Below the pieces are notes generated by a model. It was not told the DNA's origin. It made no database searches and saw only the letters and a program-made list of their open reading frames with translations. A DNA stretch of 64,000 bases from Pegethrix bostrychoides GSE-TBD4-15B (lineage in GTDB: Bacteria > Cyanobacteriota > Cyanobacteriia > Elainellales > Elainellaceae): contig JAHHHV010000074.1 of NCBI GenBank assembly GCA_019359155.1, positions 1 through 64,000 on the forward strand, given 5' to 3'. Every line of letters begins with the position of its first letter. Within the stretch, counting starts at the first letter, position 1. A program made the position numbers and the translations under genes. Positions 32,254 to 40,947 of the stretch are shown piece after piece.

Positions 32254-33177
32254 TTACTTGCTGATCTCGGTATTCCAGCCCTTTGCCATCGCCTGATAGC
32301 CAATCAGCTTGTAGACCAGCTTGGCCGCCGTAAATTCTGACACCACCGAATCGGTAATCGGGGCGAGTTCCATTACGTCGCAGCCAATCACGTCATGCCG
32401 CTCAAATACCTGCCGCACAAAGCTGGTGAGCGAATACCAGTTGAGTCCGCCCGGTTCAGGCGTGCCGACTCCCGGCATCAGCGTTGGGTCAATGCCGTCG
32501 AGGTCGATGGTGAAAAACACTTTGGCGGTCTGGATGCTGGCCAGCGCTCGCTCCATCCAGTCGGGCTGGAGGGCAATTTCTCTGGCGCGAAACACGGCCA
32601 GCGGCTTAGATTTAATCAGATCGGCCTCTTCCCGACAAATGCTGCGGATGCCAATCTGTAAGGTGGGTAGCCCCATATCGACAATTCGACGCATCACGCA
32701 GGCGTGGTTGTGGATGGAGCCTTCGTACTCGTGGCGCAGGTCACCATGTGCGTCGATTTGCACGACTGTAAACGGCTCTGAATTGGCCTTGCAATAGGCT
32801 TCTACCAGACCTGTTGTGATGCTATGCTCGCCGCCTAGTCCAATCACAAACTTGCCGTCCTGGATCAGCTGGCAGAGCGTTGCTTCGGTTTCGGCCAGCA
32901 TCATTTCTGAGCTAACCGGATGATCGCTGCGCGTGTCGGCGACCGGGGCGTGGGTGTAGATGCCGACCGGCCAGATTTCCTGCTCTAGCTCTTCGTCGTA
33001 GTATTCCACCTGCTGCGAGGCGTTGAGAATGGCGGAAGGGCCGTTTTCGCAGCCGCGTCGGTAGGTAGTGGTGGCCTCAAATGGAATTGGCAAGATCACG
33101 ACTCGCGCTTGGCTGTAGGTTGCAGCGACCTCAGCACCCAGAAATGGCAGATCGGCGGTGACAAGTTGCGTCAGCAT
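32254..33177 (-). CDS. speB: agmatinase / ureohydrolase
   Basis: Hydrolyses agmatine to putrescine and urea. ATG 33177 (MLTQLVTADLPF) is taken; the frame from 33240 adds an unlikely cysteine-rich leader. The binuclear manganese site is visible: GGEHSITTG, DAHGDLRHEYEG (D-x-H-x-D) and DLDGIDPTLMPGVGTPEPGG (D-x-D). The length of 307 fits. Because arginase, guanidinobutyrase and guanidinase share these motifs, substrate assignment is family-level. It could feed polyamine-dependent processes. Confidence 0.85.
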   Translation of the reverse strand: MLTQLVTADLPFLGAEVAATYSQARVVILPIPFEATTTYRRGCENGPSAILNASQQVEYYDEELEQEIWPVGIYTHAPVADTRSDHPVSSEMMLAETEATLCQLIQDGKFVIGLGGEHSITTGLVEAYCKANSEPFTVVQIDAHGDLRHEYEGSIHNHACVMRRIVDMGLPTLQIGIRSICREEADLIKSKPLAVFRAREIALQPDWMERALASIQTAKVFFTIDLDGIDPTLMPGVGTPEPGGLNWYSLTSFVRQVFERHDVIGCDVMELAPITDSVVSEFTAAKLVYKLIGYQAMAKGWNTEISK

Positions 33178-33447
33178 AGGGCAGCAGGATTTAGATTTAG
33201 ATAAAAAAAGTAGACAAGCAGCCACCTGATCGTGACACAAATCTTGCGTGATCTGCCAAGCTGGCGAGATGCAGTCAGCTCGCTCCTGCCCAAGATGCTC
33301 CTGCCCAAGACAGAGTTTTGGGGTGAGCTAGGCAAAAATCTCTAAGATAGAAAGCGCTTAAGCGGGATTTCAAAGGCTCTAAGACGGGCTACCATGAACT
33401 CTGTTTGGCTTGGATATCGAGTTGAGATTAGGAACAGGAGCAACCAT

Positions 33448-33876
33448 ATGGTGCAGGCAAAATCAGGCGATACCGTGAGCGTCCACTACACAGGCACGCT
33501 GGAAGACGGTACGGCCTTCGATTCCTCAGAGGGCGGCGAGCCGCTAGAATTTGCAATTGGGTCAGGCAACGTAATTCCCGGTTTTGAGCAGGCGGTGCTG
33601 GGGATGAATCCCGGCGAGTCTAAGACCGTGACGATTCCGGCAGATGATGCCTACGGCCCTTACGTTGAGGAGCGGGTCTTGATAGTTGAACGCGAGCAGA
33701 TCCCCGCTGACATGCCCATCGACATTGGAGCGCAGCTCCAGATTCAGCAAGAGGGCGGCACTGTGGTTCCGGTGATTATCACCGACATCACCGAAAAAGA
33801 AGTGACGCTAGATGCCAACCATCCGCTGGCGGGCGAAGATTTGACCTTTAAGATCACGCTGGTTTCCGTCACATAG
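33448..33876 (+). CDS. SlyD-like FKBP-type peptidyl-prolyl isomerase
   Basis: ATG 33448 has AGGAG 8 bases upstream; the longer frame from 33394 is rejected. The 142-residue protein reads VSVHYTGTLEDGTAFDSS and GSGNVIPGFEQAVLGM, then an insert (IF domain) near DDAYGPYVEE and NHPLAGEDLTFKI. This is the SlyD arrangement without the His-rich metal-binding tail. It is a cytosolic folding helper. It precedes the SelD fusion by 19 bases and may share its transcript. Confidence 0.92.
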   Translation: MVQAKSGDTVSVHYTGTLEDGTAFDSSEGGEPLEFAIGSGNVIPGFEQAVLGMNPGESKTVTIPADDAYGPYVEERVLIVEREQIPADMPIDIGAQLQIQQEGGTVVPVIITDITEKEVTLDANHPLAGEDLTFKITLVSVT

Positions 33877-33895
33877 GCTCATCTTTATCAACTCC

Positions 33896-36196
33896 ATGCA
33901 GCAGATCCAGCCGCTCACCCAACATCTCGTGCTGATTGGCGGCGGACATAGCCACGCAATTGCGCTAAAGCAGCTCGGCATGAAGCCGATACCGGGGCTA
34001 CGGATTACGCTAATCAGCGACGTGGCGCAAACGCCTTATTCGGGGATGCTGCCGGGATATGTGGCGGGGCTATATGACTTTGATGCCTGCCATATCGATC
34101 TGCGTCCGCTCTGTCAGTTTGCGGGGGCGGCGCTAGTTCGGGATCGAGCCGTGGGGCTAGACCTAGAGGCCAACCGCGTTTTGCTCGCCAATCAGTCGCC
34201 TGTTGCTTTCGATCTGCTGTCGCTGGATCTGGGCAGTACGCCTGCGGTGCTCGATCTGCCGGGAGCCGCTGAGCTGACGATTCCGGTCAAGCCAATTTCG
34301 CGGTTTTTGAGCCAGTGGGATCAGCTGGTGGAGCGGGTCCGGCAGCAGCCTCAGCCATTACGTCTGGCAGTTGTGGGCGGCGGCGCAGGCGGCGTGGAGC
34401 TAACGCTGGCGATTCACGCTAGGCTAACTCGACTCTATACCGAGCTGCACCAGCCCAGCCGCTACCTGGAGCTGCATTTGCTGCATCGCGGCAGGCGGCT
34501 TGTGCCAGAGAGAGCCGCAGGCTTGGGACGCGACCTAGAGCAGATCTTGAGTGACCAAGGTGTCAGGGTACATCTGGATCAAAACGTCTCGAAAATTCTG
34601 GCTGGAGCGGCAAACAGCGATTCAGAGGGCTGGATCGAGAAAAAAATCTGCTGCGAGTCGGGGATGAGCTTGGAGGTTGATCAGATCTTTTGGGTGACGC
34701 AGGCGGCGGCGACGAGCTGGCTGGCCGAATCGGGCTTAGCTACCGACGAACGCGGCTTCGTGCAGGTGAATGATTGCCTCCAGTCTGTTTCGCACCCGCA
34801 GGTGTTGGCGGCGGGTGACGTGGCGACAATGGTGCAGCATCCGCGACCCAAAGCAGGCGTGTTTGCGGTGCGGCAGGGCAAGCCGCTGGTGGAGAATCTG
34901 CGTCGGGCGATCTCCGGTCAAGCGTTGCAGCCTTTTACGCCTCAAAAAGAGTTCTTGATTTTGCTGGGCACTGGCAACGGGACGGCTTTTGCCTCGCGCG
35001 GCGGGTTGAGCCTGCCTGCTTTGCCGCTGCTCTGGCACTGGAAAGACCGGATCGACCGCAACTTCATGGCGCAGTTTAATGACCTAAAGCCAATGGCAGA
35101 GAGGGCTGGCGCAAATGGCAATGGCGCAAATGGCCCAGACGCGCAAATGCCCTGCGCGGGCTGCGGCTCAAAGGTGGGCAGCTCCGTGTTGCAGCAGGCG
35201 TTGACGCGCATCCAGCCCGCAGCTCGCCCCGACTTGCTGATTGGCCTCGCGGCTGCAGATGATGCTGCCGTGCTGCAAGTCCCGGCGGGGCAGGTAATGG
35301 TGCAGACGGTTGACTACTTTCGCGCCCTGATCAGCGATCCGTTTCTGTTTGGCCAGATTGCCGCCAACCACTGCCTCAGCGATCTATTTGCGATGGGAGC
35401 CGAGCCGCAGAGCGCCCTGGCAATTGTCAGCTTGCCTTACGCCGCTCCCGCTCAGCAGGCCGAACTGCTCTATCAGCTGTTGTCAGGCGCGGAGCTGGTG
35501 CTGTCTCAGGCGGGGGCGGCATTAGTGGGTGGACATACGACGCTGGGTCACGAGCTGGCGTTTGGCCTCACCTGCAACGGTCTGGCCGATCCAGCGCAGC
35601 TCTGGCGCAAAGGCGGAATGCAGCCGCATCAGGCGCTAATCCTGACCAAGCCGCTGGGGACAGGCACGCTGTTTGCGGCTGAGATGCAGCTGAAAGCGCA
35701 AGGCCGCTGGATTGAGGCGGCAATTGACTCGATGCGGCGATCCAATCAGGCAGCTGTGGCCTGCTTGCGGCAGCATGGCGCGACCGCCTGCACAGACGTG
35801 ACGGGCTTTGGGCTGCTGGGGCATTTGCTGGAAATGCTGGGAGCATCTGGTCTGGACGCTAGCCTGGATCTCTCTACGCTGCCCCTCATTGACGGTGCAG
35901 AGACAGCGCTGAAGCAGGGCATCTTCAGTTCGCTGCATCCGCAAAATGCGCGGCAATCCAGCCAAATCAGCAACCTGGCGGCAGTCAGTCAGCATCCGGT
36001 CTATCCAATCTTGTTCGACCCGCAGACTTCTGGCGGCTTGCTGGCGGCGCTGCCTCTGGATGCTGCGCCCGACTGCTTAGATGCCCTCAAAGGTGCAGGC
36101 TACGACCAGAGTGCGATCATCGGTCAGAGCTATCTGCCGTCTGAGGTGAACCCCACCCCAGTCAGCCGCGATTACTGCTGCGTCAAAGGCAGCTGA
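33896..36196 (+). CDS. selD: fusion of NDH-2-like FAD oxidoreductase and selenide, water dikinase
   Basis: The 766-residue protein has two parts. Residues 1-400 are a pyridine-nucleotide-disulfide (NDH-2-like) oxidoreductase with HLVLIGGGHSHAIALK and VVGGGAGGVELTLAI as the two Rossmann motifs. From residue 415 it is SelD, with PCAGCGSKVGSS. By alignment with E. coli SelD (AGCGCK) the catalytic Cys17 and Lys20 equivalents are kept and Cys19 is serine. DDAAVL, GGHTTLGHE and GFGLLGHL follow. SelD makes selenophosphate from selenide and ATP. Such fusions are known in cyanobacteria and algae; the flavoprotein may supply reduced selenium. The 3' end overlaps the convergent 36172 gene by 25 bases. 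Confidence 0.93.
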   Translation: MQQIQPLTQHLVLIGGGHSHAIALKQLGMKPIPGLRITLISDVAQTPYSGMLPGYVAGLYDFDACHIDLRPLCQFAGAALVRDRAVGLDLEANRVLLANQSPVAFDLLSLDLGSTPAVLDLPGAAELTIPVKPISRFLSQWDQLVERVRQQPQPLRLAVVGGGAGGVELTLAIHARLTRLYTELHQPSRYLELHLLHRGRRLVPERAAGLGRDLEQILSDQGVRVHLDQNVSKILAGAANSDSEGWIEKKICCESGMSLEVDQIFWVTQAAATSWLAESGLATDERGFVQVNDCLQSVSHPQVLAAGDVATMVQHPRPKAGVFAVRQGKPLVENLRRAISGQALQPFTPQKEFLILLGTGNGTAFASRGGLSLPALPLLWHWKDRIDRNFMAQFNDLKPMAERAGANGNGANGPDAQMPCAGCGSKVGSSVLQQALTRIQPAARPDLLIGLAAADDAAVLQVPAGQVMVQTVDYFRALISDPFLFGQIAANHCLSDLFAMGAEPQSALAIVSLPYAAPAQQAELLYQLLSGAELVLSQAGAALVGGHTTLGHELAFGLTCNGLADPAQLWRKGGMQPHQALILTKPLGTGTLFAAEMQLKAQGRWIEAAIDSMRRSNQAAVACLRQHGATACTDVTGFGLLGHLLEMLGASGLDASLDLSTLPLIDGAETALKQGIFSSLHPQNARQSSQISNLAAVSQHPVYPILFDPQTSGGLLAALPLDAAPDCLDALKGAGYDQSAIIGQSYLPSEVNPTPVSRDYCCVKGS

Positions 36197-37794
36197 GCGT
36201 TAGTCTGCTGAACATCCGGCAGCACAACCCCCGGCTTTTGGCGCACCAGCCGCACCAGCGAACGATCAAACACCTGCTGCTGCTCAACGCTGTAGTATTT
36301 TTGAATAAACGATTCCAAAATCTGGCAGTTAAAGCGGCTGTTTTGCGGCTGACAGCTCTGGAAGTTGCCGTACTGGATGTAGTCTAGCTCCTGAATAATC
36401 CAGAGTTTTGCGGAGTCTGGCATCGACTGCACAGGTTGCAAAATATCCTGCTCCTGCTTCAGCTCTAGTTTTGAGGTGTCATAGACTTTTAAACTCATGG
36501 GGCGCGGAATTGGAATGAGCGAATTGATGCCTTGATAGTAGTGCGATAGCGGCAGCAGGCTTTCACCCGAAAAGACCAGCGCGGGCTGATTGGCTTGCTC
36601 ATGCTGCATGACATACTCAGCGACATGCCGCCAATCTCCCTCTGTCGAGAGCGTTCTGTAGGTGATAGTTAACGTTGTTATAGAGCAAAACAGCAGTATC
36701 CCAAACCAGGCCAAGACGGCTTTCCGGTGCAGAGATCGACAGAGCGCCACCACCGCGAAACTGCAAAATACAGTCGGGATAAACAAAGGATAAAAGAACC
36801 GATAGTTCACGAGGCTATGATCTGTCGCAGCCCAAATCAGCCCCACCAATCCGGGCAGCATGACGACAAGCAGCATGACGAGCGATCGGGTGGGCAATGG
36901 CAGCGTGCGTCGATAGCGCCACAAAATCGCCATACCGCCCAGCAGCATTCCGTAGCGGCAGAGCTTAGCAATCAGCAGACGACTCACCGGATTGCTGGTT
37001 GGCACCAGATGGTTCATCAGCCCCCAGAGTCCATAGCGGCTTAACGACAGCAGCGATTGCAGTGAATAGTTGGGCAGATTGCCCTCAGCGTCAGATAGAT
37101 GGCTAGGCAGGTAAAACAGCAGCGGCCCAAAGCAGGCCGCAACGCCGCCCAGTGTTAGCAGGTAAGCCATTTGCCCGCGACGTTTTAGTAGCAGTAGCGT
37201 GAGCCCATGCCCAAGCAAAAATAGCCCTAGCAAATAGTGGGTATAGAGTGAGAGAACGGTTACGAGACTATAGAGCCAGCGAGCTGATGGTTGGGGTGAA
37301 TCGCTGAGATAGCCGTCATAGAATAGCAGCAGCAGCAGCGCCGAGAGCAAAATGGCCAGCGCATAAGGGCGAATAAACAGCGCCGCCCAGATACTATAGG
37401 GGTGCAGCGCCACAGCAACCGTCACCCAAACGGCTGGAACCTGTGGCAAATAGCGTTTTGCTGCGAAATACACGACGTAGAGCGTAGAGGCCATGCAGCA
37501 GACCGACAGCAGTCGCGCAAAAAATATCGAAGGTGAAATGAGCCGCCAGACATAGAGCAGCAAGAAATAGAGCGGTGGCTGAAGCTCGTAGTGAATGGCC
37601 TGATGCAGCGCATAGGACAGGTCTTTTGAGGTCGTGTCGAGTGAATAGGCATCATCTACGCCAATATTCACAAGATAGGCGAGTGGCAGAGTAATTAAAA
37701 GCTGTAGACTCAGCGCCAGTAAAATGTTGCGACTTGTAGATGAGCTGCCACTCAGGGTTCGTAACGACTTCCAAACAGAAATATAAGCAGACAT
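36172..37794 (-). CDS. GT39/GT83-like integral membrane glycosyltransferase
   Basis: The 540-residue protein has about 11-13 hydrophobic segments. Near the N-terminus is an acidic motif NIGVDDAYSLDTT, then HYELQPPLYFLLLYVW, the layout of ArnT/PMT-type enzymes that transfer a sugar from a lipid phosphate. Charged loops follow, and a C-terminal soluble domain of about 120 residues. It should act in the plasma membrane on a lipid-linked substrate. It is the last gene of the glycan cluster. Its 3' end overlaps the selD fusion. An upstream spacer holds repeats of ACTGCATACT type (37854-37903). Confidence 0.78.
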   Translation of the reverse strand: MSAYISVWKSLRTLSGSSSTSRNILLALSLQLLITLPLAYLVNIGVDDAYSLDTTSKDLSYALHQAIHYELQPPLYFLLLYVWRLISPSIFFARLLSVCCMASTLYVVYFAAKRYLPQVPAVWVTVAVALHPYSIWAALFIRPYALAILLSALLLLLFYDGYLSDSPQPSARWLYSLVTVLSLYTHYLLGLFLLGHGLTLLLLKRRGQMAYLLTLGGVAACFGPLLFYLPSHLSDAEGNLPNYSLQSLLSLSRYGLWGLMNHLVPTSNPVSRLLIAKLCRYGMLLGGMAILWRYRRTLPLPTRSLVMLLVVMLPGLVGLIWAATDHSLVNYRFFYPLFIPTVFCSFAVVALCRSLHRKAVLAWFGILLFCSITTLTITYRTLSTEGDWRHVAEYVMQHEQANQPALVFSGESLLPLSHYYQGINSLIPIPRPMSLKVYDTSKLELKQEQDILQPVQSMPDSAKLWIIQELDYIQYGNFQSCQPQNSRFNCQILESFIQKYYSVEQQQVFDRSLVRLVRQKPGVVLPDVQQTNAQLPLTQQ

Positions 37795-37975
37795 GAGCAG
37801 GGAATCCTTCCTTTCTGACCAAAGGAGCTAATTTATAAAGACTTGAACAGAGAGCTGCATACCAAAACTGCGTACTTAAACTGCATACTAAAACTACATA
37901 CCAACTGAGCATCATCGAGAGCGTAGGTTGAGCGTAGGTGGAGCGCAGTCTAAGCACAGTCTAAGCACAGGCTCT

Positions 37976-38995
37976 CTAACGCCTGCCTGCCGATCGCGGC
38001 ACTAATTCAGCCTTGGATAACCCCAGACTCGCGGCCACCATCAGCCCAACTATTGGCGTTGTCACAAACATCACGACCCGCAGCGCCATCGCGTAAGCCA
38101 GAATCACATCAATCGGCAGTTCGTAAAGTCCTAGCGCTAGCCGGATTCCGGCCTCAAATGCACCCACATATCCCGGCGTAGTTGGCAGTACCACCGCCAG
38201 CGCCGCGACGCTCTGCGTAAACAGTGCCCCGGCATATCCCGGCGCATCCAGGCCAAAGGCGCGGAACCCTGCCCAGTAGGTCAGAGCGTTTAGCCCCCAG
38301 ACCGCAGCAGTTTCGAACAAGGCAACTCCACAGCGCCCTGGCTGCCGCAGCGCCGTTAGCCCTTTGAGAAACTGACCGAGGCTATCCGCCAGCTTGGCCT
38401 CGAACCGCCCCAGCTTCAGATGCCGACAGAGCACCACTGCCAGATCCCCCAGCCGTTTGGGAAAGCTAGCGGCAGCCAGTAGCAGCAGCCAAGCGAGCAA
38501 GATGGCTCCGCCCATCCAGCCAATCGGCAGATTTAGCCATGCACCCTCCGGCAGCAGTCCCGCCCAGACGGGCAGCAGCAGGAACAGGAAGACAACGCCC
38601 AGATCGAGAATCCGCTCGGCGACAATGCTGCCAAACACTGCCTCAAACGCTACCTTGTCGAGCCTAGCCGGAATCGCCGCCCGCACCACTTCGCCGACGT
38701 AGCTTGGCAAGAGGCAGCTCGCGCCAAACCCGACGAAGGCTGCCGCCAGGTAGGTTTGAAACTGTCCCCGCTGGTCAACGGCTGCCATTAAGGTCTGTGT
38801 CCGCTGGGCGCGCATCCCGTAAGAGAGCAGGTAGGCCAGCCAGCCCAGCCCCAGCCAGCCCCAGTCAGCCTGCCGGAACGTCTGCCAGACTGCCGCCCAA
38901 TGGACATCCCGAAACGCCCAGGCCAGCAGCAGCACCGTCATGGCTGTACCCAGCGCCAGATAGCCCAGCTGTTTGAGTCGAGCGGCTTTGAACAC
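37976..38995 (-). CDS. UPF0104/LPG-synthase-TM (flippase-like) membrane protein
   Basis: A 339-residue membrane protein with about 8 hydrophobic segments, the family patterns LSYGMRAQRTQTLM, ASCLLPSYVGEVVRA and VVLPTTPGYVGAFEAG. Members of this superfamily (the N-terminal domain of MprF, YbhN) are thought to move or orient lipids. In a glycan cluster a lipid-linked sugar is the likely cargo. The start is GTG 38995, preceded by AAGGAG, and lies 8 bases after the deacetylase stop. Confidence 0.82.
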   Translation of the reverse strand: MFKAARLKQLGYLALGTAMTVLLLAWAFRDVHWAAVWQTFRQADWGWLGLGWLAYLLSYGMRAQRTQTLMAAVDQRGQFQTYLAAAFVGFGASCLLPSYVGEVVRAAIPARLDKVAFEAVFGSIVAERILDLGVVFLFLLLPVWAGLLPEGAWLNLPIGWMGGAILLAWLLLLAAASFPKRLGDLAVVLCRHLKLGRFEAKLADSLGQFLKGLTALRQPGRCGVALFETAAVWGLNALTYWAGFRAFGLDAPGYAGALFTQSVAALAVVLPTTPGYVGAFEAGIRLALGLYELPIDVILAYAMALRVVMFVTTPIVGLMVAASLGLSKAELVPRSAGRR

Positions 38996-39003
38996 GATTC
39001 TCC

Positions 39004-39990
39004 TTAGCTTGAGGCGCTTGAGGGCTGGAGCAACGGCAGCTTCTGCCTAGACAGCTGCTGCACATGCTGACCCAGTGGCAAGACGGTAAACTGACGGCTC
39101 AGCAGATCGATGGCTTTGCCCAAGGTAGCCAGCTTTTTATGGCTGGGTAGATTCATCCCTGGAAAGAAAGCAAGCTCCGGCACATCCTCTTGCGTCAGGA
39201 AATCGAGCGGATGCAGCAGCAGCGAAGGCTGAGTGCCTGTGAGCCGACAGAGCCAGAGTGCCAGCCGGAAATAGAGCAGCGCCAGAGCGGGCGAGTAAAC
39301 GCTGAGGTAAAGCAGATAGCTAAAGTGAATCGGCACTTTAAAAATCGGCAGCGTTGTCACTGGCATTTCGATGAGCTGGGTCGTACCCAGTGACCACTGA
39401 TAGGGCTTCAGCGGCTGAAAGCCAGCTTTGAAGCTGCCAAACAGGGCTTTGCGCTTCTGGCGTTCGGCCTTGCTGAGCTTGCTGGTCATGAAGTAGTAGA
39501 GCCGCGCTATCGGCCCTAAAAAAGTCGGGAAGGTCGAGGCATCGTAGTGATAGCCGCGTCGGGCCAGCACCCGCAGCACCGAGGGCGAAAAGCTATATCC
39601 CGGCCCGCGAAATCCGGTGGGCTGTCGTCCGGTGGCGCTGCGAATGGCGAGTTCGGCTCGCTCAATTTCTTGCTCAATTTCAGCCTCTGAGTAAAGATGC
39701 AGCCAGGATTCATGGTGAAACGAGTGATTGCCAATTTCATGGCCTGCTGCCGCCAGACTGCGGATCGCCGCCCGGTTTTTGGCGAGGGCGGCATCTTGAC
39801 CGACGACAAAAAACGTGATCTTGAGCTGGCGATCCTGAAGGAAATTCAGCGCTCTCGGAATTACCAGATCTAGATAGGAGGGAAATTCTTCCCAGCCCGG
39901 ATCGCCATGAATTTTCATGTACGACCACTGGTTGTCGAGATCGAGCGAGAGGCTGCAAATGGGCTTCTGGGAGCCGAGGGTAGAGTTCAT
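39004..39990 (-). CDS. polysaccharide deacetylase (NodB-like)
   Basis: A 328-residue soluble protein. SLDLDNQWSYM is the first metal-site block, GHEIGNHSFHHESW is the H-x-x-x-H block, and GFRGPGYSFSP follows. These residues form the zinc site of NodB-type enzymes, which remove N-acetyl or other acyl groups from sugars. It resembles the group acting on lipid-linked or exported saccharides. It is packed between the flippase-like and methyltransferase genes (3 and 8 base gaps), so one operon is likely. Confidence 0.85.
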   Translation of the reverse strand: MNSTLGSQKPICSLSLDLDNQWSYMKIHGDPGWEEFPSYLDLVIPRALNFLQDRQLKITFFVVGQDAALAKNRAAIRSLAAAGHEIGNHSFHHESWLHLYSEAEIEQEIERAELAIRSATGRQPTGFRGPGYSFSPSVLRVLARRGYHYDASTFPTFLGPIARLYYFMTSKLSKAERQKRKALFGSFKAGFQPLKPYQWSLGTTQLIEMPVTTLPIFKVPIHFSYLLYLSVYSPALALLYFRLALWLCRLTGTQPSLLLHPLDFLTQEDVPELAFFPGMNLPSHKKLATLGKAIDLLSRQFTVLPLGQHVQQLSRQKLPLLQPSSASS

Positions 39991-39993
39991 AGC

Positions 39994-40905
39994 TTAAGCC
40001 GCAGGTTTTTGAAACAGCATCCAGACCAAATCTTCGGCTGGATAGGGCAGATTGAGCGAGTCGGGAATCAGAGCTAAAAGCAGGCTCCAGAATCGGCGTA
40101 GCGGCAGATGGCGCAGCTTGTAGCGCAGTAGCGATTTAGCATGAGCGGCGTTGATCCATTTGGCAGGGCGACCCTGCGCGACCAGCTCGCAGCCATGCTG
40201 CGCGGCAAGCTCCTGAAGGCCAGATGGCGAAAACCAGTGCAGTACGGAGGGCGGGCTGTACTCATGCCAGTTTTTGCTCAGTAGGCGAGCGGTGAGGCTG
40301 TCACGGTTCCAGGTCTCAATCAGCCAAAAGCCACCCGGCAGCGTTTGGGCACTAGCCACCTGAAACGCCTGCTGGAGATCAAAGAAATGTGGCACCACCT
40401 GAATCATCGTGATCAGGTCATAGCCAGAGCCAGAGAAGCCTTCTAGCGAACCCGTCCGCACGTTCAGCGCCAGCTCGCGGCAGGCAAATTCGGCCATTTT
40501 AGGATTGGGTTCTAGCCCTTCTCCGTCCCAGCCATAGTCGCAGAAGCCCTGCAAGATTAGCCCTGCTGCTGCGCCCACGTCTAGGAGTCGTCCGGGCTGC
40601 ATGTAGCGCGTCAAGAGCTTGGCATAGCGCCGTCCCTGCCGACGCAATAGAGCCGCCTCGGCTAGATAGTTGGGATAGCCGGCGCCGCCACCTTGAAAAT
40701 AGCAGTCGTCATAAACAGTCGCGACATGTGACGGATCAGGCCGCAGTTCGGCAAAGCGATGCTCACAGCTCTGGCAGCCCCGAATCCAGTAGCCGTGCTT
40801 GCAAAACAGCCGCCGACTCTCAGCTGCACAAACTGGGCAAGGATGGGCTGGGTCAGCCTGTATGGCTTGGGGCGCAGGCTGAGCGGACTGGAAGAGCTGA
40901 TCCAT
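39994..40905 (-). CDS. class I SAM-dependent methyltransferase with N-terminal zinc ribbon
   Basis: The 303-residue protein begins with a four-cysteine region (HPCPVCAAES and RGCQSCEHRF) that probably binds zinc. The Rossmann methyltransferase core follows: GRLLDVGAAAGLIL (motif I), EGLEPN and ITMIQVVPHF. This subfamily (Methyltransf_23-like) methylates sugars or lipid-linked glycans in biosynthetic clusters. The gene overlaps no neighbour but is 3 bases from the deacetylase. A 15-bp tandem repeat separates it from the upstream FAD gene. Confidence 0.82.
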   Translation of the reverse strand: MDQLFQSAQPAPQAIQADPAHPCPVCAAESRRLFCKHGYWIRGCQSCEHRFAELRPDPSHVATVYDDCYFQGGGAGYPNYLAEAALLRRQGRRYAKLLTRYMQPGRLLDVGAAAGLILQGFCDYGWDGEGLEPNPKMAEFACRELALNVRTGSLEGFSGSGYDLITMIQVVPHFFDLQQAFQVASAQTLPGGFWLIETWNRDSLTARLLSKNWHEYSPPSVLHWFSPSGLQELAAQHGCELVAQGRPAKWINAAHAKSLLRYKLRHLPLRRFWSLLLALIPDSLNLPYPAEDLVWMLFQKPAA

Positions 40906-40906
40906 T

Positions 40907-40947
40907 AGGCTAAAGAGGTTGAGGCTAAAGAGGTTGAGGCTAAAGAG
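40907..40947. repeat. 15-bp tandem repeat at a gene junction
   Basis: AGGCTAAAGAGGTTG occurs at 40907 and 40922, with a partial third copy up to 40947 that contains the stop codon of the 40940 gene. Confidence 0.85.
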
